Source of the DNA: Fulvivirga ulvae
Lineage (GTDB): Bacteria; Bacteroidota; Bacteroidia; Cytophagales; Cyclobacteriaceae
Assembly (NCBI RefSeq): GCF_021389975.1
Contig: NZ_CP089981.1
Span: forward strand, 3,249,501-3,313,500
Length of the DNA: 64,000 nt
Reading direction: 5' to 3'
Position numbers and translations under genes: made by a program. Each line of letters opens with the position of its first letter. Positions within the stretch are counted from its first letter, which is position 1. Positions 36,398 through 45,082 of this stretch are shown one piece after another. Below the pieces are notes generated by a model that saw nothing but the letters and a program-made list of their open reading frames with translations, was not told where the DNA came from and made no database searches.

Positions 36398-37552
36398 TTA
36401 GCTGGCTGTTGCCACGGAATCAGTTCCGGCAAGGGCATTATACTTTTGCTCATTCATAATGGTTTCCATAGCCTCCATTAAAATGGCAGCTGCATCATTC
36501 CATGAGGTTCCTCCGGCCCTTTCCAAAGCAGAAGTGATCAGGTTTTTAGGCGTCTCGTCTACCATATTGTAATAGAAAAGACTATAAAAATCTTTAAGAA
36601 GGGTGAGTGTGGCGCCAAGGTAGTCCGCTTTCTTAATTTCGTCCTGCGCAGTTTCATAGCCTCTTTTAAAGTTATTTCTTGTCGTTTGCAGGTTAAACGT
36701 ATATTTATAAGGCACAAACGTCTCTATAACATAAATATCGCCCAGGAACTCGTCCTTGTCATAATTTTTAAGTTTCTGGAGGAATGTCTTGGCCCTGTGG
36801 ATACGATCAGGGTATGGGTCGCGACCCATCAGATCGGCGATGGCATTTTCAAGCTCAGTCCTCAGGTAACCTTGAGGAGAGACATAGAAATCAATTTTCA
36901 TAAGCAGTATTTGAAATACATCATAAAGGAATGCATCCCAACGCTTTCCTTCAAAGTAGGTAATATAGTCTTCAGCCTCCTTGATATACTCCTGGATGGT
37001 CTGCCATGTTTTATCTAACTGATCGGTGGTAAATCGCTGTATCTGAGGCTCCCGCATTCGGGCAGCCTGAAATTTCTCAATAAACAGATCATCATATTTA
37101 TCAGCATTGACACAGATCTCCCGAAGCGCATCATATACTTTATAAGGTTCACACATGCCAAGAGGCGAACTAAAATGAAAGGTAAGCTGATCGTCGTTGT
37201 CCAGAATAATCCTTGTCATCATAAGCGGGTGGAAGTTCAACTCCGCCACCTGACGCAGTAAGGGAACTGCCGGGCCATTTTGAAGTTTAATGAAAGGTGC
37301 CTCGACATGAAGCCGGTCATTTTGTATTTTAATATTTACGACAACAGACCCATGAGGAATATTAAATTCCGTTTGATCGGCATTTCCTGTTTTGCCGGCC
37401 AGGTCAGGATCTATATATTTCAGGATACCTGTAATTGCTTCCTTAAAGTTTCCGTTGTCATAAGCTTCCAGCACTTTCGGCCAATAGCCTACATTCATTT
37501 TATTAGCCGTCTTTCCAAGGGCTGAATGATAAAAAGATGGAGATGTGTTCAT
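36398..37552 (-). CDS. YbjN/chaperone-like protein paired with the protease
   Basis: A 384-residue soluble protein. The N-terminal ~170 residues form an alpha/beta domain (VGYWPKVLEAYDNGNFKEAI, LTFHFSSPLGMCEPYKVYDA) ending in NADKYDDLFIEKFQ. This motif parallels KADEMDDFFIKNYN at the end of the adjacent protease. The remaining ~210 residues are helical, with repeated segments (YITYFEGKRWDAFLYDVFQI, TLTLLKDFYSLFYYNMVD). No enzyme motif is seen. It is the first gene of the operon. The shared domain suggests the two proteins assemble together. Function unknown. Confidence 0.75.
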   Translation of the reverse strand: MNTSPSFYHSALGKTANKMNVGYWPKVLEAYDNGNFKEAITGILKYIDPDLAGKTGNADQTEFNIPHGSVVVNIKIQNDRLHVEAPFIKLQNGPAVPLLRQVAELNFHPLMMTRIILDNDDQLTFHFSSPLGMCEPYKVYDALREICVNADKYDDLFIEKFQAARMREPQIQRFTTDQLDKTWQTIQEYIKEAEDYITYFEGKRWDAFLYDVFQILLMKIDFYVSPQGYLRTELENAIADLMGRDPYPDRIHRAKTFLQKLKNYDKDEFLGDIYVIETFVPYKYTFNLQTTRNNFKRGYETAQDEIKKADYLGATLTLLKDFYSLFYYNMVDETPKNLITSALERAGGTSWNDAAAILMEAMETIMNEQKYNALAGTDSVATAS

Positions 37553-37683
37553 TGGTTTAGTTTGTTGTAAATTTTAAATCAGGAATCATTTTTTAAATAT
37601 AATTCCCATTTATCTCGCACCAATATAAAGATTTTTTGAAAAAAATGTGTGATAGTGATAATTGCATTTGATGAAATATAGTG

Positions 37684-38964
37684 TTAAAGATGAACTCCAA
37701 ACAGCAAATACCACGATGCAACTGAGGCCATATATCCTATGAAAGCGGGTAATGTGCCTAATTTCACATACCTGACAATGGTCAGCTCTTTTACCTGGCC
37801 CATAGCCGCTACTCCTGCAGCCGATCCGATAATGAGTATGCTGCCTCCCGTACCGGCAGTAATGGCTAATAAAACCCAATAAGTAAATGTGATGCCTTCG
37901 GGAAGCATCTTAATAACCGCAGCGGTTAGCGGCACATTATCCACAACAGCAGATAGCAGACCCAGTGAAGTATGTCCGATAATAATTGCCATAGGGTTTG
38001 CGGCCGGGTTATCTCCGAAAATTAACAGTGCAACGTCCCGCAATACACCGTGGTAGTTGAGCGCGCCTACTGCCAGCAGTATACCAATGAAGAAGTTAAG
38101 GGTGGCCATATCTATGGTTTTGATGATGTTTACTATGTGGCCCGCCCTTTTCTTAAGTGTTCCTTTTTTCAGGCGGTAGTCAATTACAATTGCGCAGGCT
38201 CCAAGGCCAAGCAAAATACCTATAAAAGGGGGAAGGTGGAATAGGTTAACAACCACTGCAAACCCAAAGGTGAAAAGGCCAATAAATATAATACTCCACT
38301 GCAGGGGCAGTACTTCTTCAGTTTCCCTGCTTTTGCGGTCCTCATTGGTTATTTTTAAAGTTAACATAGCCTGCGGTACTATCCATGCTATAACTGAGGG
38401 TATGAATCCATAAAAAAGAATTTGCCAGGCAGTAAACTTACTGGCCAGCCATAGCATAATAGTAGTTACATCTCCGACCGGCGACATGGCACCCCCGGCA
38501 TTGGCTGCAATCACAATATTAATAACATATACCACAAAGTTCCGTTTCCTGATATAAAGGTGCCGGCCGATCTGGATCATGATCAGTGTGCTGGTGAGGT
38601 TATCCAACAGTGCCGATGCTATAAAAGTAGTAAGCCCCATCAGCCAGAAGAGCTGCCTGTCAGATATTTTTAATATCAGCAACTTGGATTCTACCCAGGT
38701 GAAAAAACGGAAATGTGCCATCATTTCTACGAGCGTCATGGCCCCCATAAGGAATACAATGAGGGCAAATATTTCGGCAGACTCATGTAGCATGGCTTCC
38801 CTAAGCAGATCCTCGTCTTCACCAATAGCTACAACTATCCACATGATGGACCCGGTGAAAAGGGCTATCCAGCTCTTGTTGACCTGGAGATTGTGCTCGA
38901 ACGCAATGGCAGTGAAACCAATAATGAAAATGCTAATAAGGAGGACTGATTCGCTATCGTACAT
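37684..38964 (-). CDS. nhaD: NhaD-type Na+/H+ antiporter
   Basis: A 426-residue integral membrane protein with about a dozen hydrophobic segments. It has features of the NhaD/ArsB-like ion transporter superfamily: ALLDNLTSTLIMIQIGRH, ANAGGAMSPVGDVTTIMLWL, VVDNVPLTAAVIKMLP and the Gly-rich ITAGTGGSILIIGSAAGVAAMG. NhaD exchanges cytoplasmic Na+ (or Li+) for protons, which suits a marine or saline habitat. It is a single gene, upstream of and divergent from the S-adenosylhomocysteinase gene. Confidence 0.92.
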   Translation of the reverse strand: MYDSESVLLISIFIIGFTAIAFEHNLQVNKSWIALFTGSIMWIVVAIGEDEDLLREAMLHESAEIFALIVFLMGAMTLVEMMAHFRFFTWVESKLLILKISDRQLFWLMGLTTFIASALLDNLTSTLIMIQIGRHLYIRKRNFVVYVINIVIAANAGGAMSPVGDVTTIMLWLASKFTAWQILFYGFIPSVIAWIVPQAMLTLKITNEDRKSRETEEVLPLQWSIIFIGLFTFGFAVVVNLFHLPPFIGILLGLGACAIVIDYRLKKGTLKKRAGHIVNIIKTIDMATLNFFIGILLAVGALNYHGVLRDVALLIFGDNPAANPMAIIIGHTSLGLLSAVVDNVPLTAAVIKMLPEGITFTYWVLLAITAGTGGSILIIGSAAGVAAMGQVKELTIVRYVKLGTLPAFIGYMASVASWYLLFGVHL

Positions 38965-39185
38965 AGTGGTAACTTGTTATAAACGATAATGAAGGCACGG
39001 CACTTACCGTAACCTTAGATGAATTGGCTTAAAAGGTAACAATCGCCGTTACCTAAGTGTTATGATGTTTAATCATATGTTAAAATAACGGGGTGGCTTT
39101 TGAGATTAATGCGAAGAGGGTGAGAATGTTACTATTTGTATGCTGTTAAACTGAAATGCATCGCCTTTCTTAGACCTTTACGAAA

Positions 39186-39216
39186 TTGTCCTTTTGGAAC
39201 CTTTATCGTACCTTTG
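39186..39216 (+). promoter_or_regulatory. Bacteroidota-type promoter of ahcY
   Basis: TTG at 39186-39188, then 20 bases, then TACCTTTG at 39209-39216, matches the Bacteroidota -33/-7 arrangement (TTTG and TAnnTTTG). It would give a transcript start ~7 bases on and a ~27-base leader, too short for a riboswitch. Confidence 0.55.
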
Positions 39217-39250
39217 TATTTGGTAAAACAGAAATAAAACACCTAATATA

Positions 39251-40552
39251 ATGATCGAGGAAAAATTAAAATACAAGGTCAAAGATATTTCTTTGGCAGC
39301 ATGGGGCCGTAAGGAAATTGAACTTGCAGAGGCGGAAATGCCCGGACTGATGGCACTTCGTGAAGAGTACGGAAAAGAGAAACCTCTGAAAGGAGCCAGA
39401 ATTGCAGGCTGTTTGCATATGACTATCCAGACCGCAGTTTTAATAGAGACTTTGGTGGACCTTGGTGCCGACGTTACCTGGTCTTCATGCAACATATTCT
39501 CTACTCAGGATCATGCTGCTGCTGCCATTGCGGCCGCAGGTATTCCTGTTTATGCATGGAAAGGAATGAACGCTGAGGAATTTGACTGGTGTATTGAGCA
39601 GACCCTTATTTTTCCTGATGGTCAGCCTCTCAATATGATATTGGATGATGGTGGTGACCTTACCAATATGGTTTTTGATAAATACCCTCAATACGTTCAG
39701 GGTATCAAAGGGCTTTCTGAAGAAACAACCACCGGAGTTCACAGACTTATCGAAAGAGAGAAGAACGGTACTTTGGTTATGCCGGCTATCAATGTGAACG
39801 ACTCGGTAACCAAGTCTAAATTTGATAACAAGTATGGTTGTAAAGAATCACTCGTAGATGCTATCAGAAGAGCAACCGATGTGATGATGGCCGGAAAAGT
39901 AGCTGTTGTAGGTGGTTATGGTGATGTTGGTAAAGGTTCTGCTGCTTCATTGAGAGGAGCAGGGGCCAGGGTTATCGTTACTGAAATTGACCCTATCTGT
40001 GCACTTCAGGCTGCCATGGACGGTTTTGAAGTGAAGAGAATGGATGACGCGGTGAAAGAAGCTGATATTGTAGTTACCGCCACAGGTAACAAAGACATCA
40101 TCGTGGGACGTCACTTTGAAAGTATGAAAGATAAAACCATCGTTTGTAACATTGGCCACTTCGATAACGAGATTGATGTTGCCTGGTTGAACAAAAATGC
40201 TGAAAAAGATGAGATCAAGCCTCAGGTTGACAAATACAGATTATCAAATGGTAATGATATAATTCTTTTGGCTGAAGGAAGATTAGTAAACCTTGGATGT
40301 GCTACCGGTCACCCTTCCTTCGTAATGTCTAACTCATTTACTAACCAGACATTGGCTCAGATTGAACTCTGGAACAATACTGAGAATTACGAAAACAAAG
40401 TTTACACTTTGCCAAAGCATCTGGATGAGAAAGTAGCCAGACTCCACCTTCAAAAAATTGGTGTTGAGCTGGAAGAGCTTAGCGAAGACCAGGCGAAATA
40501 CATCGGAGTTACCGTAGAAGGTCCTTTTAAACCTGATTACTACAGGTATTAA
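39251..40552 (+). CDS. ahcY: S-adenosylhomocysteine hydrolase
   Basis: A 433-residue protein of the compact bacterial type. Conserved blocks include GCLHMTIQTAVLIETL, SSCNIFSTQDHAAAA, TTTGVHRL, the NAD-binding GGYGDVGKGSA, CNIGHFDNEID and LGCATGHPSFVMSNSF, ending with the family's PFKPDYYRY C-terminus. The enzyme reversibly splits S-adenosylhomocysteine into adenosine and homocysteine, clearing the product of methylation reactions. These include those of SAM enzymes such as the SET protein encoded earlier. It has its own promoter and terminator. Confidence 0.97.
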   Translation: MIEEKLKYKVKDISLAAWGRKEIELAEAEMPGLMALREEYGKEKPLKGARIAGCLHMTIQTAVLIETLVDLGADVTWSSCNIFSTQDHAAAAIAAAGIPVYAWKGMNAEEFDWCIEQTLIFPDGQPLNMILDDGGDLTNMVFDKYPQYVQGIKGLSEETTTGVHRLIEREKNGTLVMPAINVNDSVTKSKFDNKYGCKESLVDAIRRATDVMMAGKVAVVGGYGDVGKGSAASLRGAGARVIVTEIDPICALQAAMDGFEVKRMDDAVKEADIVVTATGNKDIIVGRHFESMKDKTIVCNIGHFDNEIDVAWLNKNAEKDEIKPQVDKYRLSNGNDIILLAEGRLVNLGCATGHPSFVMSNSFTNQTLAQIELWNNTENYENKVYTLPKHLDEKVARLHLQKIGVELEELSEDQAKYIGVTVEGPFKPDYYRY

Positions 40553-40580
40553 TAGGGAACTCTCCTGATGATAAAAATAA

Positions 40581-40610
40581 AGGCTGCCTTGTTGAAGGGC
40601 AGCCTTTTTA
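40581..40610 (+). terminator. Rho-independent terminator of ahcY
   Basis: aggctgcc-N9-ggcagcct followed by TTTTTAG makes a perfect 8-base stem. It lies 29 bases after the ahcY stop, close to the convergent anti-sigma gene end. Confidence 0.9.
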
Positions 40611-40630
40611 GTTTTTGCTCAGAATTTCAA

Positions 40631-41164
40631 TCAATATTGCATTTCAGTTCTTCTACCTTTGAAAAATGGTCTGAGAACAACCTTATCCAGCAGAAGCAGG
40701 GCAAGTATCAATACTGTAAACAGCAGCCCGTCCGTAATGATCTTTAAATTAACACTATCAGGAAGCTGAACATCCGGCATTTCCATTAGGTTCCCTATCT
40801 GAGGCAGGTCGACAGCATCAAACATATCCAGACTAAGCATGCTCTCTGTCATGTACAATGAACCGGCGATTACGGTTAGCAGAGCCAGGATAAGAATGAT
40901 CAACCCGTTTTTTCTGGAATAAGTTACGCTTTTGGCTATGGGCTTATCCAGGTTGGCCATTACCTTACTGCTGAAATTCTTTGAAGGTGTTTGCAGAGCC
41001 GCAGTCATTAGCAGTAGCTGGTCGGTCTTTTTGAGCTCCTCCAGCCGGGAAGCAACCTGAGGCTGATCACATGCCTTTTCGACCCTGGCAGCTTCTTCTC
41101 TGCTCAATAACCCGTCTATATAATCCAGCAGCAGCTCGTCTGTTATTTTTAATGGCTTTTCCAT
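40631..41164 (-). CDS. Membrane anti-sigma-factor-like protein
   Basis: A 177-residue protein. The N-terminal ~60 residues (LLLDYIDGLLSREEAARVEKA) resemble the cytoplasmic sigma-binding part of anti-sigma factors, but no zinc HxxxCxxC motif is present. Membrane helices lie at ~85-105 (GLIILILALLTVIAGSLYM) and ~142-165 (LLFTVLILALLLLDKVVL), separated by an acidic periplasmic segment. It starts 2 bases after the ECF sigma gene, the usual order for a sigma/anti-sigma pair. It probably holds the sigma factor at the membrane until a signal releases it. Confidence 0.75.
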   Translation of the reverse strand: MEKPLKITDELLLDYIDGLLSREEAARVEKACDQPQVASRLEELKKTDQLLLMTAALQTPSKNFSSKVMANLDKPIAKSVTYSRKNGLIILILALLTVIAGSLYMTESMLSLDMFDAVDLPQIGNLMEMPDVQLPDSVNLKIITDGLLFTVLILALLLLDKVVLRPFFKGRRTEMQY

Positions 41165-41166
41165 AA

Positions 41167-41748
41167 CTATAAATTTAATGCCTCTTCCTTTAATATTGTT
41201 TTCATTTCGTCGGCTAATTTTTTTCGGGCCCTGTGCAGCCTCACTTTAGCCGTATTAAAACTCATATTGGTTATTTCTGCGATTTCGTCAAGCGAAAAAT
41301 CTTTTAAATAAAACAGCGTAAGTATACTTCGATCTATTTCCGGGAGCTTTCCCAGCGCCTGTTTAATAAACCTTTTTTGATCCTGCAGCTCCACCTCGGG
41401 AGCAGAGCTGTCATAGTAGGTATACTTCACCGTATCCAGGCTTTCTTTCTTTATTTTTTGTTTTCTCTTACAGGTAATGGCCGTATTAAAGACTATCCTG
41501 TAAAGCCAGGTGGAGAATTTTGATTGTCGGTTAAAGCCGGCAAGGTTTTGATAAGCTTTGATGAAACTATCATGAGCGACCTCCTCGGCATCTTCCCGGT
41601 TGTTCAGGATGTTCAGGGCAATAGTAAAAGCATAGTTCTTATGCTTCTCTATAAGCTGATTATAGAGTTCACGTTTGCCTCCCAGCACCTTGTCTATTAT
41701 GATGAGATCATCCAAATTCTTCACGCCGCTTTGACGCAGGTTAATCAA
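41167..41748 (-). CDS. ECF RNA polymerase sigma factor
   Basis: A 193-residue sigma-70 family protein with region 2 (NREDAEEVAHDSFIKAYQNL, FSTWLYRIVFNTAITCKRK) and region 4 (LPEIDRSILTLFYLKDFSLD, MSFNTAKVRLHRARKKL). It lacks regions 1 and 3, as expected for the extracytoplasmic-function group. The likely anti-sigma gene follows at a 2-base gap. The membrane DUF6249-like gene on the other strand upstream is a frequent neighbour of such pairs in Bacteroidota. Confidence 0.93.
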   Translation of the reverse strand: MINLRQSGVKNLDDLIIIDKVLGGKRELYNQLIEKHKNYAFTIALNILNNREDAEEVAHDSFIKAYQNLAGFNRQSKFSTWLYRIVFNTAITCKRKQKIKKESLDTVKYTYYDSSAPEVELQDQKRFIKQALGKLPEIDRSILTLFYLKDFSLDEIAEITNMSFNTAKVRLHRARKKLADEMKTILKEEALNL

Positions 41749-42554
41749 CTTAAGTTACAGCTATTTTTAAATTTTTTCAATGGATACGTGGCAGGCCCAT
41801 TGTCATCCTGAATTTTCACTGAGTAGTGGAGAAGATATCTGAACCTCAGCTAAAAGCATACCTGTTAAAGCAATTCCACTAACAGGCTGATGTGTACTAC
41901 TAACTTCCTCCTCAATGCTGTTAAGGCGCTAAACTACATTTGTACATTTACTTTTCTGATGGGTAATTCAACTTTAAAATAGCTGCTAACAGAGCTGAAT
42001 CGCAACTTTACTAAACTTCCAAAAGTTTGAAAAAATTAGAATGGAGGATGTTCCGTGCTTTCAAATAATTCCGGGTGTTTCTTTTCAGGATGCTTAAACA
42101 CCTTGTAGTCCCTCAATGTGACAGTAGGCCAGCTGGTTTTAACTCTTCTCAGCCGCAGCTACTTCCCATTAGGGTCTTACCGCCCAGTAGAGTCTCTCGA
42201 AGAGGACTCTACGGCATTCGCAGGCACAATCTTTAATTGTGGCGTCAAACTTCATGGAAAATATTCAGTATCCCCTGATAGAGGCAGTACCGAAATTTCT
42301 GCAGCAAACCTAATAAGAGGATTCCTGATCTCCGTTGTGCTGCGTGTGGAATGACTTGGTAGATGTTAGGCTGTAACGGATCTTGCAACACGCCCGTCAT
42401 TACTTCCCTGCGGGTATCTCTTGAAAAGGATCCGTGCATTTTAATGTGTCATAGAGTGGGGTTGAGCTAATAGACAAATTTTTTTTTTTATTGTTGTAAC
42501 CTGCATCGGAGCCGGCGCGTCAAAGGGGCAAATGTTTAACAAAAGGTCAAAAAA
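41749..42554. other. Long intergenic region with degenerate repeat-like sequence
   Basis: No credible gene lies in these ~800 bases. A hairpin (gtagagtctct at 42187-42197, agaggactctac at 42201-42212) and a fragment of a gtcatcctga-type intergenic repeat (41802-41811) are visible. A T-run (42479-42489) precedes the next gene. A 78-residue plus-strand frame and a 64-residue minus-strand frame here have no protein-like character. It may be the decayed remains of a mobile element. Confidence 0.4.
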
Positions 42555-42908
42555 ATGGAAATCGAATTTATTGCAATTTTTATTCCGATCATAGCCATCA
42601 TAGGTGTGGTAATTATGATCATTTACTTAAGAAGATATACCAATGTAGAACGTCTCGCAATGATTGAAAAGGGAATGTCTCCGGGAGACCTGCCTAAATC
42701 CAGGGCAAATACCAGCGGGCCGCTCAGGTTCTCCCTGCTGTTGATCGGGATAGGCCTGGGGTTCATTGTGGGGTATTTTATAGATGCCAATACCAACATG
42801 AATGAACTCAGCTATTTCTCCATGCTCTTCATATTTGGAGGTATAGGTCTGGGGTTATCGTACATCATTGAAGAGAAAAAGGCCCGTGAAGAGGGGCTGA
42901 CTAGATAA
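42555..42908 (+). CDS. DUF6249-like small membrane protein
   Basis: A 117-residue protein with membrane helices at ~5-25, ~57-75 and ~87-105. Between helices one and two is the motif RRYTNVERLAMIEKGMSP, typical of a Bacteroidota membrane family (DUF6249) often encoded next to ECF sigma genes. It ends overlapping the convergent transporter gene by 8 bases. The function is unknown. Stress-sensing at the membrane with the sigma/anti-sigma pair is a guess from context. Confidence 0.75.
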   Translation: MEIEFIAIFIPIIAIIGVVIMIIYLRRYTNVERLAMIEKGMSPGDLPKSRANTSGPLRFSLLLIGIGLGFIVGYFIDANTNMNELSYFSMLFIFGGIGLGLSYIIEEKKAREEGLTR

Positions 42909-44337
42909 ATATCAGGTTTACCAACCAATTTGTGGCCATTGTCAGTATGATGATGGCCACAATGTTTAGCCAGATCCCCGCTTTCATCATATCCCGCATA
43001 CGGATATGACCGCTTGCAAAAACGATAGCATTTGGAGGTGTGGAAATAGGCATCATAAAGGCACAGCTCGAAGCCAGTGTAGCCGGGATCACCAATATCA
43101 GAGGGTTGACATCCAAACCATTGGCTACACCAATTACCACGGGAATAAAAATAGCGACCAAAGCTACGTTACTCATTAACTCAGTCATGAGCAACACAAT
43201 TGCTGTTACTACAAGAGTAAGTGCCAACAGGCTTGTGCCATGATAATCGCTTACTGCATTGCCAATAAGTTGGATAATCCCAACCTCCTCAAGGCTTTTG
43301 GCAAGGCACATACCCCCTCCGAACAGGATCAGTATCCCCAATGGGAGTTTTGTGGTATCTTCCCATTGCAGCAGTGAGCTCGATCGGCTAAAATTGACCG
43401 GAACGATGAACATAAGTGCCCCACCGGCCATAGCAATAGTGGTGTCTGAAAGAAGGTTACTTCCTATAATCTGGTTCATTTGCGATTTGAATATCCAGCC
43501 TATGGCAGTTATAGCAAATATGCCCATCACCAGCATTTCCTCCCTGGAAACAGCACCAAGTTGATGTAGCTTATTCATGATCACCTGCTCGGAACCTTCA
43601 ATATTTTTCATCCGGTTAGGAAACAACACCCTGGTAAGCAGGAAATAACAAGTTAATAACAGCAAAAATCCCGTAGGTATGCCCATCAGCAGCCATTGGC
43701 TGAATTGCATTTCGTAGCCAAGCATTTGCCTCAGGTATCCTGCCATTACAATATTCGGAGGAGTACCTATCAGGGTTATTGTTCCACCAATATTGGCTGC
43801 ATAAGCAATACTGAGCATGAGACTGAGTGCAAAATTTTTGTGAGCCTTATCAGGGTTGATGCCCTCCAGAAGAAGGCTGATCACAGAAGTAGCAACAGGC
43901 AGCATCATTACTGCAGTGGCTGTATTGCTTATCCACATGCTCAGCAAAGCCGTGGAAAGCATGAACCCAAGGATAATGCCGTTGCCACTGGTGCCGGTTA
44001 TTTTGATGAGATTGAGTGCTATACGTAAATGCAGGTTGTGCTTTTCCAGCGCAATGGCTATCATAAAACCTCCCATAAAAAGGAAAATGATCGGGCTGGC
44101 ATATGGAGCCGTGGCCTCGGCAATTTTAAAGATCTGGAGCAGCGGCAGCATGATCATAGGAAGAAGGGCGGTTACAGGGATAGGTACCGCTTCCGTTATC
44201 CACCAGGTGACCATCCAGGCCGTCAGGGCCAAAACACGCCAGATTTCAGGAGTAAGGTATTGAGAATCTTGAAAGTGTAAGACAATAATGAAAATAAGGG
44301 GGCCGAGAAGAATTAATAGCCAATTAAGCCTTTTCAT
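42901..44337 (-). CDS. DASS (SLC13) family anion/sodium symporter
   Basis: A 478-residue membrane protein with ~12 hydrophobic segments. It shows the family blocks WWITEAVPIPVTALLPMIML, the Ser-Asn-Thr motif WISNTATAVMMLP and its C-terminal counterpart, ANIGGTITLIGTPPNIVMAG, and SCAFMMPISTPPNAIVFASG. Such transporters co-import Na+ with dicarboxylates, citrate or sulfate. The SNT/GTPPN motifs are those of the dicarboxylate-type members, but the substrate cannot be fixed from sequence. Confidence 0.92.
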   Translation of the reverse strand: MKRLNWLLILLGPLIFIIVLHFQDSQYLTPEIWRVLALTAWMVTWWITEAVPIPVTALLPMIMLPLLQIFKIAEATAPYASPIIFLFMGGFMIAIALEKHNLHLRIALNLIKITGTSGNGIILGFMLSTALLSMWISNTATAVMMLPVATSVISLLLEGINPDKAHKNFALSLMLSIAYAANIGGTITLIGTPPNIVMAGYLRQMLGYEMQFSQWLLMGIPTGFLLLLTCYFLLTRVLFPNRMKNIEGSEQVIMNKLHQLGAVSREEMLVMGIFAITAIGWIFKSQMNQIIGSNLLSDTTIAMAGGALMFIVPVNFSRSSSLLQWEDTTKLPLGILILFGGGMCLAKSLEEVGIIQLIGNAVSDYHGTSLLALTLVVTAIVLLMTELMSNVALVAIFIPVVIGVANGLDVNPLILVIPATLASSCAFMMPISTPPNAIVFASGHIRMRDMMKAGIWLNIVAIIILTMATNWLVNLIFI

Positions 44338-44471
44338 TTTTTAGCAGGTTTAGAAGACATAATTAACTATAAAAATGGTTTTGCGCAAAAGGCGGATACT
44401 TTCCATAACCATGGAATGTACTTAAGTCATTGATATTGAAGCCAGAGAGTTGCCTGGCGCCTTGTTTTCTT

Positions 44472-45062
44472 TTAGGTAGGCAATGCCAGAAAAAACTGTA
44501 TCAGCATAAAATAGCCGAGGGCAAGAAATATGGCATGTAACCATACCTTCCTATTAAAATATGCCGCAGTTGCAGCCAACATCACACCACCAGAGCGAAT
44601 GACGTTCTGAATGAAGACATTCCCTATGTCATTGTAAACAAAGGAGCTGATAATGGTTAGTATAAAATATACTGCAAATAGTGAGAAGAGCCACCTGGTA
44701 TTCTTATAGAAGTATTCTTTCAGGTCCACTTCTTCGTTCTTTTTAAAATCAGGAAAGAGGATAACACTGATCAGGTAGAAAAGGAAAATGGGGATCAGCG
44801 AATAAATGAAGAAGAATATGCTTTCGTTAATGGCAGCTGTTCTGGGCCATATACCCCACCAGTTCTGAATAAACATGATGAAGGCAAAAATAGTCCATAG
44901 AAGGTGCTGCCAATAAATACGGATATGGTTACGATTTTTGATAATAGAACCCCATCCCTGAAAATATTCTGCACCCACATAGCCAAAGATAATGGCACTG
45001 AATACCGTGAGATACTCCGTATGGGTGAACCCTTCGATAATATCGGGGACTTTTTCCTGCAT
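44472..45062 (-). CDS. Six-helix membrane protein, unrecognised
   Basis: A 196-residue protein with about six hydrophobic helices (for example YLTVFSAIIFGYVGAEYF, HLLWTIFAFIMFIQNWWGIW, FFIYSLIPIFLFYLISVILF). There is a charged loop (DFKKNEEVDLKEYFYKNT) between helices three and four. It is the last gene of the bamD-rpoZ-coaBC-porD-recN run, 20 bases after recN. No family function is known to me. Confidence 0.75.
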   Translation of the reverse strand: MQEKVPDIIEGFTHTEYLTVFSAIIFGYVGAEYFQGWGSIIKNRNHIRIYWQHLLWTIFAFIMFIQNWWGIWPRTAAINESIFFFIYSLIPIFLFYLISVILFPDFKKNEEVDLKEYFYKNTRWLFSLFAVYFILTIISSFVYNDIGNVFIQNVIRSGGVMLAATAAYFNRKVWLHAIFLALGYFMLIQFFLALPT

Positions 45063-45082
45063 AAGGAATAAATATACAAAAA

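Noticed and set aside
39000..39250. S-adenosylhomocysteine riboswitch upstream of ahcY
   Set aside because: The likely promoter box leaves a leader of only ~27 bases and no conserved hairpin is visible.
42118..42354. 78-residue frame in the long intergenic region
   Set aside because: No start context, no hydrophobic or domain pattern, and it overlaps a hairpin.
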